From contig JAUICP010000003.1 in the NCBI GenBank assembly GCA_030427805.1, positions 195,758 to 259,757 on the forward strand: a stretch of 64,000 nucleotides of DNA, in the 5' to 3' direction. Numbering within the stretch: the stretch's first letter is position 1; each line of letters begins with the position of its first letter. Under the pieces are notes generated by a model. The model was not told the DNA's origin and searched no databases. It was given only the letters and a program-made list of their open reading frames with translations. The stretch is from Bdellovibrionia bacterium. GTDB lineage: Bacteria; Bdellovibrionota; Bdellovibrionia; Bdellovibrionales; JAGQZY01. This document shows positions 53,233 through 62,131 of this stretch, piece by piece. A program made the position numbers and the translations under genes.

Positions 53233-54654
53233 ATGATTTTACTGATCGCTCGCCTTCTTTTTAGCCTCCTTTTGGGCCTCTCCTCACTGGCCACAGCCCA
53301 AGAAGAAATGAGTACCGACCTGGGCCCAGTCTCTGAGCCTGCGGCCCAATTTGTGGACTGGGATAGCCAGCACAATCGCGGAAAAGATAATCATCAGAAC
53401 TTCACGGCTTACCGGCGCGCCATTCCCTATCTCGAAATCACATTGGATCCAAGCCGGATCAATCTTGGTCGGCACTATGTTGATTGGTTTCAAGGAGGCG
53501 ACAAAGGACCCCATTGGTTTTTATTGGACCAGGCGGAGTACCTCCCCGAAGACATCCGCAACTTTATGGTCACCGAAGAAGAAGGTGGAATCAAAAAAGT
53601 AAAGTGGCTTCTGTCCCCACAAGATGAGGATTTTAAGTTTCGCTTAATGACCTACTTTGCCGATCTCGGGTTGGAGTACCGGTACTTCCGCACCGAAGAG
53701 GACGAGGATAAAACCGACCCGCTCTCTGAAGTGAAAGGATTCAACACGGCCTCTCGAAGTGTTATTGTCACACTTCCAAATCCAGAGGGATCTGGTGAGC
53801 GAATTTTTAGCTTTAAAACCGCGACCTCTAATCACATGCAAGATGAATCGATTGATCGACCCTACCCAGTCAACTGGTCTTACTTTAATCGCAGGCTCAG
53901 CGATTACTACTATAGCCAACGCCACAACCTCAAAGTGGCAAAAATTGCTTGGGAAGCCCTTTCTATGGGAGTCAGTCCCGGAGAAAAAAATGGCGATATC
54001 GCCATGTCTGTTCGCTTGATGGAAGAGGTATCAGCTGGAAAGAAATTCCACATGTCTGGATTCGTCCTTCACGACGACATCGAAATGAACAGAATAGCTA
54101 AACTCAATAATATGACTCGCAAAGAACTCAAAGAGAAAATCTCATTTTATTTTGCCCAAGCCATTGTCGAAATGAACTTGGTCCTCGGTTTTAGAATGAC
54201 TTCATCTCACCTGCAAAACATGCGCGTTGAATTTGATGAAAACATGCAACTGACCGGTAAAATTGTATTTCTCGATCTCACCGATGGCTCTCCGGTCCGC
54301 GCTGTCATGGAACGCAATGGGCAACATGAGCTCCTCGAGTACTGGGAGCAATTTGTCGGTCATACCGAACTTGCCAGCGGTAAGAAACCCAACGAAATTA
54401 TCGAGACAACCGATTGGAAGCAGGTCCCCTTCGGCAATAAACACATCGATTGGTTTGTTCCCATGATTTCTGACCCCTATATCCAAGGCGCAAGGCTGCG
54501 TGCCAGAGAACTTGGCTATTCAAAGAATCACCTTAGAATCGACCATGGAACCAAACAAATTCGCTTTCGGTTTCGGTCTGGAGCGAGTCTCAATCAACTG
54601 TTTAGACCTCAAAACACGTGTAGCTTGGGCTTCAGCTCACTGACTGGACTTTAG
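53233..54654 (+). CDS. Large secreted protein of unknown function
   Basis: A 473-residue exported protein from the ATG at 53233 (GGAGA upstream). A signal peptide (LIARLLFSLLLGLSSLATAQ) is followed by about 450 residues of mixed structure with no family I recognise. Notable segments are YRRAIPYLEITLDPSRINLG, the acidic FRTEEDEDKTDP, and a repeated aromatic HYVDWFQGG / HIDWFVPM, where one motif of each half may reflect an internal duplication. No obvious catalytic residues. Predicted periplasmic. Confidence 0.7.
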   Translation: MILLIARLLFSLLLGLSSLATAQEEMSTDLGPVSEPAAQFVDWDSQHNRGKDNHQNFTAYRRAIPYLEITLDPSRINLGRHYVDWFQGGDKGPHWFLLDQAEYLPEDIRNFMVTEEEGGIKKVKWLLSPQDEDFKFRLMTYFADLGLEYRYFRTEEDEDKTDPLSEVKGFNTASRSVIVTLPNPEGSGERIFSFKTATSNHMQDESIDRPYPVNWSYFNRRLSDYYYSQRHNLKVAKIAWEALSMGVSPGEKNGDIAMSVRLMEEVSAGKKFHMSGFVLHDDIEMNRIAKLNNMTRKELKEKISFYFAQAIVEMNLVLGFRMTSSHLQNMRVEFDENMQLTGKIVFLDLTDGSPVRAVMERNGQHELLEYWEQFVGHTELASGKKPNEIIETTDWKQVPFGNKHIDWFVPMISDPYIQGARLRARELGYSKNHLRIDHGTKQIRFRFRSGASLNQLFRPQNTCSLGFSSLTGL

Positions 54655-54754
54655 GCGGCTTTTCGAGCGACTGTGAAGCCTTGTTTCTAGCCAGAAACCC
54701 CATTTAGCTATAAATTTATAGACAGGTCTATCATCGTTCACGGAAGGGCGATCA

Positions 54755-56305
54755 GTGAAATTAGGAAATATTTCGTTTCAAAAGCTATTTTGCATACTCA
54801 TTTTGAGTGCCGGCTTCATTCATCTACCAGCAAATGCGAATGTCATTGGGAGTGATTTTCAAAACTTTAATCCCATTCCAAGTGGTCTCGACTTTGTAAC
54901 CGTTCACTCCTCAGAAACATTGCAGCCAAAGATCTTTAATTTTGGTTTTTACTACAATATCGCCTACAACACCCTTCCCTATTTTGAATCCATCGATGGT
55001 GCATTGATTCGGGACCGCTCGACTTACAGTGACTCCGTTGGTGCCGTCGACTTTAACTTTGGTTATGGAATTATGAAAAACTGGGATGTCGGGCTCAACG
55101 CACCCATGATCGTCAATCAGTCCATCGAATCCGATCAAATCTACGGAAGTTTTTCGCAAAAAGGTCTCTCTGAAATTCGCCTCAACACAAAGTATCGTTT
55201 TGTCGGCGACGACTCCTACGGTATCGCCGGTATTTTTACTATTAACTTTAATCAAATCGAAAATAACATTTATTCAGGTGACGGGGCCGGCCCCATCCTT
55301 AACTTCGAAGTGGCCGCCGATAAAACATATGGGAGCTGGAACCTTGCCGCCAACTTGGGGTATCGCTTGCGCAGTCCCGGCACTCAAATTGACCCGGTCG
55401 TTGTCCCCTATTCCGATTCTATTGTGGCTTCAGTGGCCGCCAGTTTTCTCGTAGCCAAATGGGATACTAAATTTATCTTTGAACTTTTTGGCGGATTCCC
55501 AACTGATTCGGCCGCACCTGACGGGCAATCGAGTTTTGAATCTTTGATCGCAGCTAAACATGACTTCAATTCTAGATTCTCTCTTCTCGGGGGGCTCGGT
55601 ACTGAGCTTGCCGCCGGAACGGCCTCACCAGACTGGCGCTTTTTTACCGGGATCAACTACGCTTTCGGATCTGGGAAATCAACTGAAGTCAAAATGGTGC
55701 GCGAGCGCAAGGAAGATCGCATTTACAAATATGCCGACACCGACGACAACTTAGGTGCCGGCGGTGATGAATTCTCTGACGACATCGATGAAACGATCAA
55801 AGACATCGGCGCAGACCAATATGCAGACTTCGACACTAAGGCAGAAGATCGCCTACTCAACGAGCAGGGCCTCGAACCGATCGCCGATGTGGATGATCCA
55901 TTTGATGAAGTCACTGCTATTGACAAAGTCCTAAAGAATGAGAAGAAACAACGAAAAGTGGTCTTTGTTCTTAAAAACGTAAACTTTAAGCCAGGCTCAT
56001 CGTCTAAAGTTTACGGCCGAGTGAGAACGTACCTCAAAAGACTCAATCAGTATTTACGAAAGCCACCTAAATTCAAGAAGCTAATTATCGTTGGACACAC
56101 AGACTCAATTGGCTCGGCTAAGAAGAACAAGATTCTAAGTATTCGTCGCGCCAAGACGATTCGCAAATACCTCATCAAGGTTCACAAAATTCCAGCCAAT
56201 CGAGTGATCGCACGCGGAAAAGGTGAAAGCCAACCGATCGCCGATAACGGAAACTACCAAGGGCGTAAAGAAAACCGCCGCGTCGAATTCCAAATCTTCA
56301 ATTAG
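54755..56305 (+). CDS. OmpA-family outer-membrane protein
   Basis: A 516-residue protein. GTG at 54755 has GGAAGGG upstream. A signal peptide is followed by an N-terminal beta-barrel-like region of about 300 residues (strands such as FNFGFYYNIAYNTLPYFES and DVGLNAPMIVNQS). The middle is a charged acidic linker (DDNLGAGGDEFSDDIDE). The C-terminal 120 residues are an OmpA peptidoglycan-binding domain, with VNFKPGSSSKVYGRV, IVGHTDSIGSAKKNKILSIRRA and a final GKGESQPIADN...NRRVEF. Links the outer membrane to the cell wall. Its stop lies in a large inverted repeat with a terminator. Confidence 0.9.
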   Translation: MKLGNISFQKLFCILILSAGFIHLPANANVIGSDFQNFNPIPSGLDFVTVHSSETLQPKIFNFGFYYNIAYNTLPYFESIDGALIRDRSTYSDSVGAVDFNFGYGIMKNWDVGLNAPMIVNQSIESDQIYGSFSQKGLSEIRLNTKYRFVGDDSYGIAGIFTINFNQIENNIYSGDGAGPILNFEVAADKTYGSWNLAANLGYRLRSPGTQIDPVVVPYSDSIVASVAASFLVAKWDTKFIFELFGGFPTDSAAPDGQSSFESLIAAKHDFNSRFSLLGGLGTELAAGTASPDWRFFTGINYAFGSGKSTEVKMVRERKEDRIYKYADTDDNLGAGGDEFSDDIDETIKDIGADQYADFDTKAEDRLLNEQGLEPIADVDDPFDEVTAIDKVLKNEKKQRKVVFVLKNVNFKPGSSSKVYGRVRTYLKRLNQYLRKPPKFKKLIIVGHTDSIGSAKKNKILSIRRAKTIRKYLIKVHKIPANRVIARGKGESQPIADNGNYQGRKENRRVEFQIFN

Positions 56306-56416
56306 GTAGAAGCTTCCTTTTGGTAGCGCACTCGCATTAATCAAAACAAAAAAAGCCTTCCATATGGGAAGGCTTTTTTTTACGCGCTGTCGCTACCAAA
56401 AGGAAGCTTCTACCTA
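56303..56416. repeat. 26-bp perfect inverted repeat spanning two stop codons
   Basis: Left arm 56303-56328 and right arm 56391-56416 are perfect complements. The left arm begins with the TAG of the OmpA-type gene, and the right arm ends with the TAG (other strand) of the converging vWA gene. The intrinsic terminator sits between the arms. Confidence 0.92.
56348..56381. terminator. Bidirectional intrinsic terminator
   Basis: Stem GCCTTCC / GGAAGGC flanked by seven A on the left and eight T on the right, so it can end transcription in both directions between the two converging genes. Confidence 0.9.
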
Positions 56417-57808
56417 GGGGTTGTCGCACTCGTAGTTGATAATGACACGGGTTCCGCCAGGGATTGGAGGTACGAATGAAATTTCGTTGCCATTCACCGT
56501 GTAGTTGATACCCGCTACATTTGGTATTGTCATCACTGTGATATTCTTCGGATCACAGGTGAGATCCACTTTTGAAAGCTGATTCAGAATATTGTTCTGG
56601 AAGAACTTCAAGTTTTGCCGATAATCGTTGGCACAAATGTCTCCCACATATCCACCGGTAAGACGAGATAACTCGTCGTACTTGGTTCCAAAGAAACTTG
56701 GCACTCCTTGATTGTCTTGATTCGTTTCACACACCGTATCTCCGGGGCGAACAATAATTGAATTCACAATCAATCGCTTGGCAGCGGTGTTACTTGAAAA
56801 GGTATTTTGTACCACTTCAATAAATTCAGTCGGCATATTCTTCGGCCCAAGAGGCTGATACTGAGCACTACTGCGAGAACGTACACCACCCACACTGCGC
56901 TCATCCTCATCACTGAGAATAATGACCACAAGGGCGGCACTATCGCGCATACACTTAGAGATCGTATTGTCTTCAACTGCTAGGTAGGCTGCTTTAATAC
57001 CCTGCTCATCGTTACTAAAGCCCGCACCAATTTTAGTAATGGTATCTCGAAAAACCGCATCGCGATTGCCATCAGCTTTTTTAAGGATGTGGTTGTTTAA
57101 CCCCTCCCAAATAATGGCTCGGCCCTGATAGAAATCAATATCAGTCGTCGTAATACACATTTGCCAGTCAATATTAGCGCCGTCGAGATCACCCACAAAG
57201 CCACCGAGGCGATTTGCAATCTTCATTTGCTCAGGCTCCATCGAAGCCGAATCATCCAGAATCAATAAAATGTCGACGTCGGCGTTACCATCTGGAATAT
57301 CTTGAATGTAGGTATAAGCAGTAGTCGCCGTACAACTTCTCGATGTTTCTGGAGGAGTTTGCGTACAATTAGACTCGTCAACTTCTGTGGAGGTTTGCGT
57401 ATCATAGCATGCGATGGTTCGTGTTTGCGTTCCGCCCGTACATGTCCCCCAGGCACCTGGGACCCAAACATATCTGAGACTATCACAAGAGTGGACATTA
57501 CAAACTCGCTGCTCGGCAGGGCGATCGGCCGAAGAACATCGACTCTCATCAACCCGATTGCCCGAAGCATCTTCACAGTAAACTTCTCGAGTTTGTGTTC
57601 CGCCATCACATTCAGCGGAACATTCGCCCCACTCAATGTCAAAATTCCACTTAACGCTAAAACCAGTATTGTTACAGTTGGAACCGGTACAGTCATTGGC
57701 CATTCGATCAAATCGGGCCTTTGCGCAGTTTTGGGTAATTAAAGTTCCCACTGCGAGAGATATCATAAACGCTGTAGCCACATAGAGGCTAAAATTCTTT
57801 TTGTTCAT
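56414..57808 (-). CDS. Secreted thrombospondin-type-1 and vWA domain protein
   Basis: A 464-residue exported protein. The ATG at 57808 is taken as the start; GTG at 57811 is equally in frame. A signal segment ending TLITQNC may be lipidated, though its lipobox is unusual (Asn before Cys, as also in the giant protease). Two TSP1 repeats follow: WGECSAECDGGTQTREVYCE, with partner Cys in QRVCNVHSC, then WGTCTGGTQTRTIACYD. A von Willebrand A domain begins at DILLILDDSASM (DxSxS MIDAS motif), with Thr/Asp MIDAS partners further on (IILSDEDERS). Adhesion or protein-complex role is inferred. It follows the 59296 gene by 21 bases. Confidence 0.82.
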   Translation of the reverse strand: MNKKNFSLYVATAFMISLAVGTLITQNCAKARFDRMANDCTGSNCNNTGFSVKWNFDIEWGECSAECDGGTQTREVYCEDASGNRVDESRCSSADRPAEQRVCNVHSCDSLRYVWVPGAWGTCTGGTQTRTIACYDTQTSTEVDESNCTQTPPETSRSCTATTAYTYIQDIPDGNADVDILLILDDSASMEPEQMKIANRLGGFVGDLDGANIDWQMCITTTDIDFYQGRAIIWEGLNNHILKKADGNRDAVFRDTITKIGAGFSNDEQGIKAAYLAVEDNTISKCMRDSAALVVIILSDEDERSVGGVRSRSSAQYQPLGPKNMPTEFIEVVQNTFSSNTAAKRLIVNSIIVRPGDTVCETNQDNQGVPSFFGTKYDELSRLTGGYVGDICANDYRQNLKFFQNNILNQLSKVDLTCDPKNITVMTIPNVAGINYTVNGNEISFVPPIPGGTRVIINYECDNP

Positions 57809-57829
57809 CACTTTAACTCTCTCTTGCTA

Positions 57830-59296
57830 TTAAATATCTACTGGAGAGGCTGGTCTGACACCAGGTCTTCCACTACTACCAGTTCCACGCATCATCGCGC
57901 CAATATCATCGGTCGACCAACCGGCATAGGCCGCTTGTCTGACTCTGAGGGTTCCCGTTCCAGCCCAGCGCTCCGTCTCGGGCTCACCTGGCTTACCAAT
58001 AGGGGTATCCGTTGGTGTTGGAGTTGGGTCCTCACCGCCTCTATTCTTATTGCGATTTCGCATGATAAGAATCAAGGCAAGGGCCGCAACACCGATTCCC
58101 ACAGGGATTAACCAATTTCTATTTTCTCGCATCCAGTTACCGGCACGTTCGCCAAAACCAGGTCCCTCTTCGGCCGCTGGAGTGATCGTGTTTGGACCTG
58201 AATCAATATCAGCAATAATGTCTTCTTGAATGGCAACGAATTGGCCGTGGCGTCTTCTGAGGACTTCACAAGCCTCTTCCTGATCCGCGCGATTGCTCGC
58301 AGGAGGATTCGCACAGGCTCGAATGGCCGACTCAATAGCCGCATTAAGCGCGTTCACACTTTGCTGATTATAAGTTTGCCCATTACTTTCAATGACCGCT
58401 CTCACGTTTCCAGGAGAGGTCAATGGGTTTTGCTGATCACAAGAGCTTGAAGCATTATTATCGGCTCGCACACAGTAGTTTCCGCCACTCGTGCGTCCAA
58501 AGATTACTGGATTACATAGGATCCCTCGCTCACCCTGGTATTGACACCCATTAGAACCGGGAATCGAACAGCTGCCATTCACATATTGCGAAGTCCAACC
58601 GGCGTTCACACAGGGATTGCCATCATATTCACTCGCATAGGCTTTCTCACCAAAAAGCAGCATAAAAAGTGCGTTTAAATCTTTGTACTTGTTTACGGCA
58701 GCATTTCGAGCTTTCTCATTAGCCTTTTGAACGGCATCCATGGCCATTACTACTTTTCTTAAGTGATAGGTATAAAGTGCTCTTTCGCCTTTATTGAGTT
58801 TCTTGACAACAGATGCTGGGAAAAGTCTTTTTGCGGGGTTGACGCCGAGAGCTTTCATCATGGCACCGCGACCGGCGTCGTGAAGCATATCTTTATTTGT
58901 AATTTCGTGGCCATTGACCCGGGCGTAAACCTTGGGGCCAAAAACCATTTCCATCGAAACGTATTTTTTATTGTGGGTAAAACTAATCTTGTAAGTATCC
59001 TGTCCGTTCGGAAGCTTCACTCGATCCACTTGGTACTTTGGAAGTTTCTTGAGCGGAAGAAACTTAAAGAACTTCTTCGCCCCTTGGTGATACTCAACTT
59101 GCTGTTTTTCTAAAAAGAAATTCAACATTTTCTTTTTAGAGATCTCTTGCTTGTTGATAGGTAACTCTTTTAGGAGTTGTCTAACGAAAACCGGTCCGTC
59201 TTGTGAAAAGTCTGCTTTGGACTTCGCTGCTACTGCCAATCCTGGTGTATAGGCCATAGCAAATGAAAGAAGGATACATATAATTTTGTTGCTCAT
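57830..59296 (-). CDS. Secreted protein with C-terminal membrane anchor
   Basis: A 488-residue exported protein. A signal peptide (ILLSFAMAYTPGLAVAA) is followed by a Lys-rich helical region (about 25-200), a short hydrophobic block ending LLFGEKAYAS, and a Cys-rich region (about 225-310, with CVNAGW, CSIPGSNGC and CDQQN). A C-terminal transmembrane helix (LIPVGIGVAALALILIM) is followed by a Gly/Pro/Thr-rich tail. A related order of features (helical region, a strand ending in HEIT or KAFTY, then xxAxA and a Cys) is seen in the gene at 62132. No enzymatic motif is seen. It is operonic with the TSP1/vWA gene. Confidence 0.7.
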   Translation of the reverse strand: MSNKIICILLSFAMAYTPGLAVAAKSKADFSQDGPVFVRQLLKELPINKQEISKKKMLNFFLEKQQVEYHQGAKKFFKFLPLKKLPKYQVDRVKLPNGQDTYKISFTHNKKYVSMEMVFGPKVYARVNGHEITNKDMLHDAGRGAMMKALGVNPAKRLFPASVVKKLNKGERALYTYHLRKVVMAMDAVQKANEKARNAAVNKYKDLNALFMLLFGEKAYASEYDGNPCVNAGWTSQYVNGSCSIPGSNGCQYQGERGILCNPVIFGRTSGGNYCVRADNNASSSCDQQNPLTSPGNVRAVIESNGQTYNQQSVNALNAAIESAIRACANPPASNRADQEEACEVLRRRHGQFVAIQEDIIADIDSGPNTITPAAEEGPGFGERAGNWMRENRNWLIPVGIGVAALALILIMRNRNKNRGGEDPTPTPTDTPIGKPGEPETERWAGTGTLRVRQAAYAGWSTDDIGAMMRGTGSSGRPGVRPASPVDI

Positions 59297-59428
59297 AAGA
59301 TTGTCCCTATTTAAAAAACCTCTGTGTTCCCTACCACCGTCTCATTTTTTATCGGCTTTGATCTGGATTAAATTGAGTACATTTTAAAAAATAACTTGCA
59401 AAAAGCCTATTTTTTAGTCTAGGGAGTG

Positions 59429-59441
59429 TCTCAAAATGAGA
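59429..59441. promoter_or_regulatory. Palindrome TCTCAAAATGAGA
   Basis: 5-3-5 perfect palindrome, 133 bases upstream of the 57830-59296 gene. A similar core occurs at 25944-25956 and at 63745-63773. An operator is inferred. Confidence 0.45.
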
Positions 59442-59482
59442 TTAAGTTTGAGATATGAAACGAGCTTTCATATTTAATACGA

Positions 59483-61513
59483 CTAAAGGCCCCACTTGTT
59501 TTTTAAATAGGATTCGATCTTCGTAATATCAGCAGGACTTAATGCGGAATCAAAGATGAGAATTTCACCAATAAAACCCGTCATACGATTGTTGCCGGTA
59601 CTATCGTCACCCAAATAGTAGTTACCTGTTCCAGTAAAATCGGTATTGAAGTGGGTCGCATTATTGTAGATTTGCGTGTTTGTGTTTTCAGTAACCGTGG
59701 CAAATGCGCCGGAGTTTTCAATGCGCCAAATACTAAAACTCCCCTTGGTCAAAGCGGGACTGTAAAAAGTATTCGCCGCATATCTGCGATCGATAAAGAA
59801 AGCTCGCGCCCCGCCGGGTCCAATGAACTCGAACATACACTTGTCGGTGAGCCCGTTATCGTATTGCCCTACGATTATAATTGTGAGGTCCGTACCATTA
59901 TTTCGCGTGAAGGTTCCCTGTAAACCGCGATCGAGGTCGACAAAGCGAACCGCTGGCAAACCATTTTGCACGTCGTGCTGGTAAACCGGTTGCTTGGCAG
60001 GGTCCGCCTCGGTCGCCGATTGAGCCGAAGCCGTTTTATCAACCCATGTGCTGACAAGACTCCCATCCGTTGGAACCGAACCGTCACCGAGTATATCTGT
60101 TGAATCGAGCCAAGCAATGGGCGAAAAACCCATAATATCAAAAATTTCTTCCGTATCGATATCAGAGTAAGGACCAAGGGCTCCGTTACTTGCGGCCACA
60201 CGAATCTCATAGGTCACATTAGCAGTGAGACCCGTGAGGGTCGCTGAATTCAAACTTGGATTGGGGCTCAGGTTGGACCAAAGGGATTGCCCTTGCTCTC
60301 GATACTGAACCACATAGTGAGTAATCGCCTGACCATTATCAGCCGGGATGGCCCAACTTAAATTCAATGCGGTATTATTAGTACTCGGAGCTGAAACCAG
60401 ATTCATAACTTTATCTGGTGGCGGAGAAGACGTGTCTACCATCACCGAGGCTAGGCTTCCAAACTCAGCACTCACATCTAACAGGGCGGGATTAGAACTC
60501 ACTGCCCCTTCGATACTGCCACCATTGAGCTCCAAAGTACCACCAGTTGATATTCCATCGAGATCCGCATCACCAGCTTGCACCACATACTGAAATGCCA
60601 AGTGTTGTGACCCTGTCCCCGAAACATAGTTTGCATAGCGAGTGCTACCGCCAACATCCAATGGAAGCCTCGGCACACCCGAGACATTCATCGCTTCATC
60701 CCAAGACATGGTGAACTCAATAACACCGTCAATTCCGTAAGTTCCATTTACGGGCATGAGAATAGAGCTCACAGGCAAGTAAACGACCGACTCTCGCGTC
60801 CAACGGAAATCACTATTTACCGATTGATTGCCAGCAAGGTCGACCTGATAAACTTCAAAGTCGTAGTCACCATCAGACGACTTCACTTCACTGGTAAAAT
60901 TAAATCCCCCAGAAGAGCAGTTTTGCGAAACTACCGCCAGAGAATCTAAATCGCGCATAAAAACTTCAGCACCCTCTTCGCAATCGCCAGAAAGACTGAC
61001 TTGATTGAGCCCCGTACTATGGGGCTGCCCCGGACTTGTAATATTGGGAGCATCGGGAGCTTGCCGATCCAGAATCCACTCAAGACTTGTCGTCGCAGTT
61101 TGACTGAACTCATTTACAGCAATCACTTCAAAGAGGTAATTTCCATCAGAGGGAGCCGTCATCGAAAAACTATAGGCAGAACCCTGGCATTGGGTTTCAA
61201 AAGAAAAACCACCACCAGAAATTTGAATTCTTTGGCCGCTTTCACAGCTTCCAGAAAGATTGAGCTGTGGGTCATTCGTGATATAGGGCGACTCATGACT
61301 TGTAATCTCAGGCACACTTGGGATCGGAAGTTCCGAAGGAACATCTTCAGAGTCGGCTTCATTATTGGGCTGACCACTACAGGAAACGAGCAAAGTCCCC
61401 AGGGCCAATAGAACAAAGAGAAAAGCCAGAGAACCGACTTTCTGTCGAGGCTCTTCTCGAAGTATGTTTGAATGCTTGGGTTGATCCCCGTAAACGTTCC
61501 ATTTCACCAGCAT
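59483..61513 (-). CDS. Lipoprotein with Ig-like, FN3 and LamG-like modules
   Basis: A 676-residue lipoprotein. The ATG at 61513 has GGAGAG six bases upstream, giving a long N-terminal region before the lipobox LVSC (Cys near residue 46). Two Ig-like repeats follow (each with LNLSGSCESG or VSLSGDCEEG), then a Calx-beta-like region (FTMSWDEAMNVSG). An FN3 domain comes next (APSTNNTALNLSWAIPADNGQAITHYVVQYREQG). The C-terminal about 200 residues resemble a concanavalin/LamG-like lectin fold (WVDKTASAQSATEADPAKQP ... IGEILIFDSALS). Probably an adhesin or glycan binder at the cell surface. Confidence 0.75.
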   Translation of the reverse strand: MLVKWNVYGDQPKHSNILREEPRQKVGSLAFLFVLLALGTLLVSCSGQPNNEADSEDVPSELPIPSVPEITSHESPYITNDPQLNLSGSCESGQRIQISGGGFSFETQCQGSAYSFSMTAPSDGNYLFEVIAVNEFSQTATTSLEWILDRQAPDAPNITSPGQPHSTGLNQVSLSGDCEEGAEVFMRDLDSLAVVSQNCSSGGFNFTSEVKSSDGDYDFEVYQVDLAGNQSVNSDFRWTRESVVYLPVSSILMPVNGTYGIDGVIEFTMSWDEAMNVSGVPRLPLDVGGSTRYANYVSGTGSQHLAFQYVVQAGDADLDGISTGGTLELNGGSIEGAVSSNPALLDVSAEFGSLASVMVDTSSPPPDKVMNLVSAPSTNNTALNLSWAIPADNGQAITHYVVQYREQGQSLWSNLSPNPSLNSATLTGLTANVTYEIRVAASNGALGPYSDIDTEEIFDIMGFSPIAWLDSTDILGDGSVPTDGSLVSTWVDKTASAQSATEADPAKQPVYQHDVQNGLPAVRFVDLDRGLQGTFTRNNGTDLTIIIVGQYDNGLTDKCMFEFIGPGGARAFFIDRRYAANTFYSPALTKGSFSIWRIENSGAFATVTENTNTQIYNNATHFNTDFTGTGNYYLGDDSTGNNRMTGFIGEILIFDSALSPADITKIESYLKNKWGL

Positions 61514-61639
61514 CTCTACTCTCCATTATAGGATAAAATGCTGAAAAAAGGCGCAAAGATAGCTTCACATTTGCTCGCCAAATTGAGATCTAGGCCGACG
61601 ATCGTATTGAATTAAGACAAAACTCTATCAAGAAGAGAC

Positions 61640-62080
61640 CTACCAGCTCCCCGAATTTTCCATTGAGAGCCAGGGCTCAGCCGGTTCCAGGGACTCCCCT
61701 TTTTGTAAGAGTTCAATGGATATTCCATCCGGAGATTTTATAAAAGCCATGTAGCCATCTCGAGGGGGTCGCAAAATAGTTACGCCCTTTTCTTGCAAAG
61801 CAGAACAGGTCTCGTAAATATTCTCGACTCGGTAGGCGAGATGACCAAAGTTTCTGCCTCCAGAGTATTCATTCTCGTCCCAATTGTAAGTGAGTTCTAC
61901 CAGAGGAGACTTGAACTCCTTCGCCTTCTCATGGTCACCGGGAGCGGCAAGAAACACCAGAGTAAAGCGGCCTTTTTCGTTGTCATAACGCCTGGTTTCG
62001 ACAAGTCCTAGCTTATTGCAAAAAAAATCGAGGGATTCTTCAAGGTTCGAAACTCGAAGCATTGTGTGCAAATATTCCAT
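61640..62080 (-). CDS. gloA: Lactoylglutathione lyase (glyoxalase I)
   Basis: Converts the methylglyoxal-glutathione hemithioacetal to S-lactoylglutathione. VOC-superfamily metal enzyme of 146 residues. The four metal ligands are His5 (YLHTMLRV), Glu near 63 (VELTYNW), His near 80 (FGHLAYRV) and Glu near 126 (SIELLQ). Other family marks are [11 protein letters not shown] and the [12 protein letters not shown] end. Its partner GloB is at 15618-16385. It lies 51 bases downstream of the 62132-63682 gene on the same strand. Confidence 0.95.
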   Translation of the reverse strand: MEYLHTMLRVSNLEESLDFFCNKLGLVETRRYDNEKGRFTLVFLAAPGDHEKAKEFKSPLVELTYNWDENEYSGGRNFGHLAYRVENIYETCSALQEKGVTILRPPRDGYMAFIKSPDGISIELLQKGESLEPAEPWLSMENSGSW

Positions 62081-62131
62081 AAGGTCCTCCTAAACTCAGA
62101 AGACCCTAGCGAAGAATAATTGAAATGTAAA

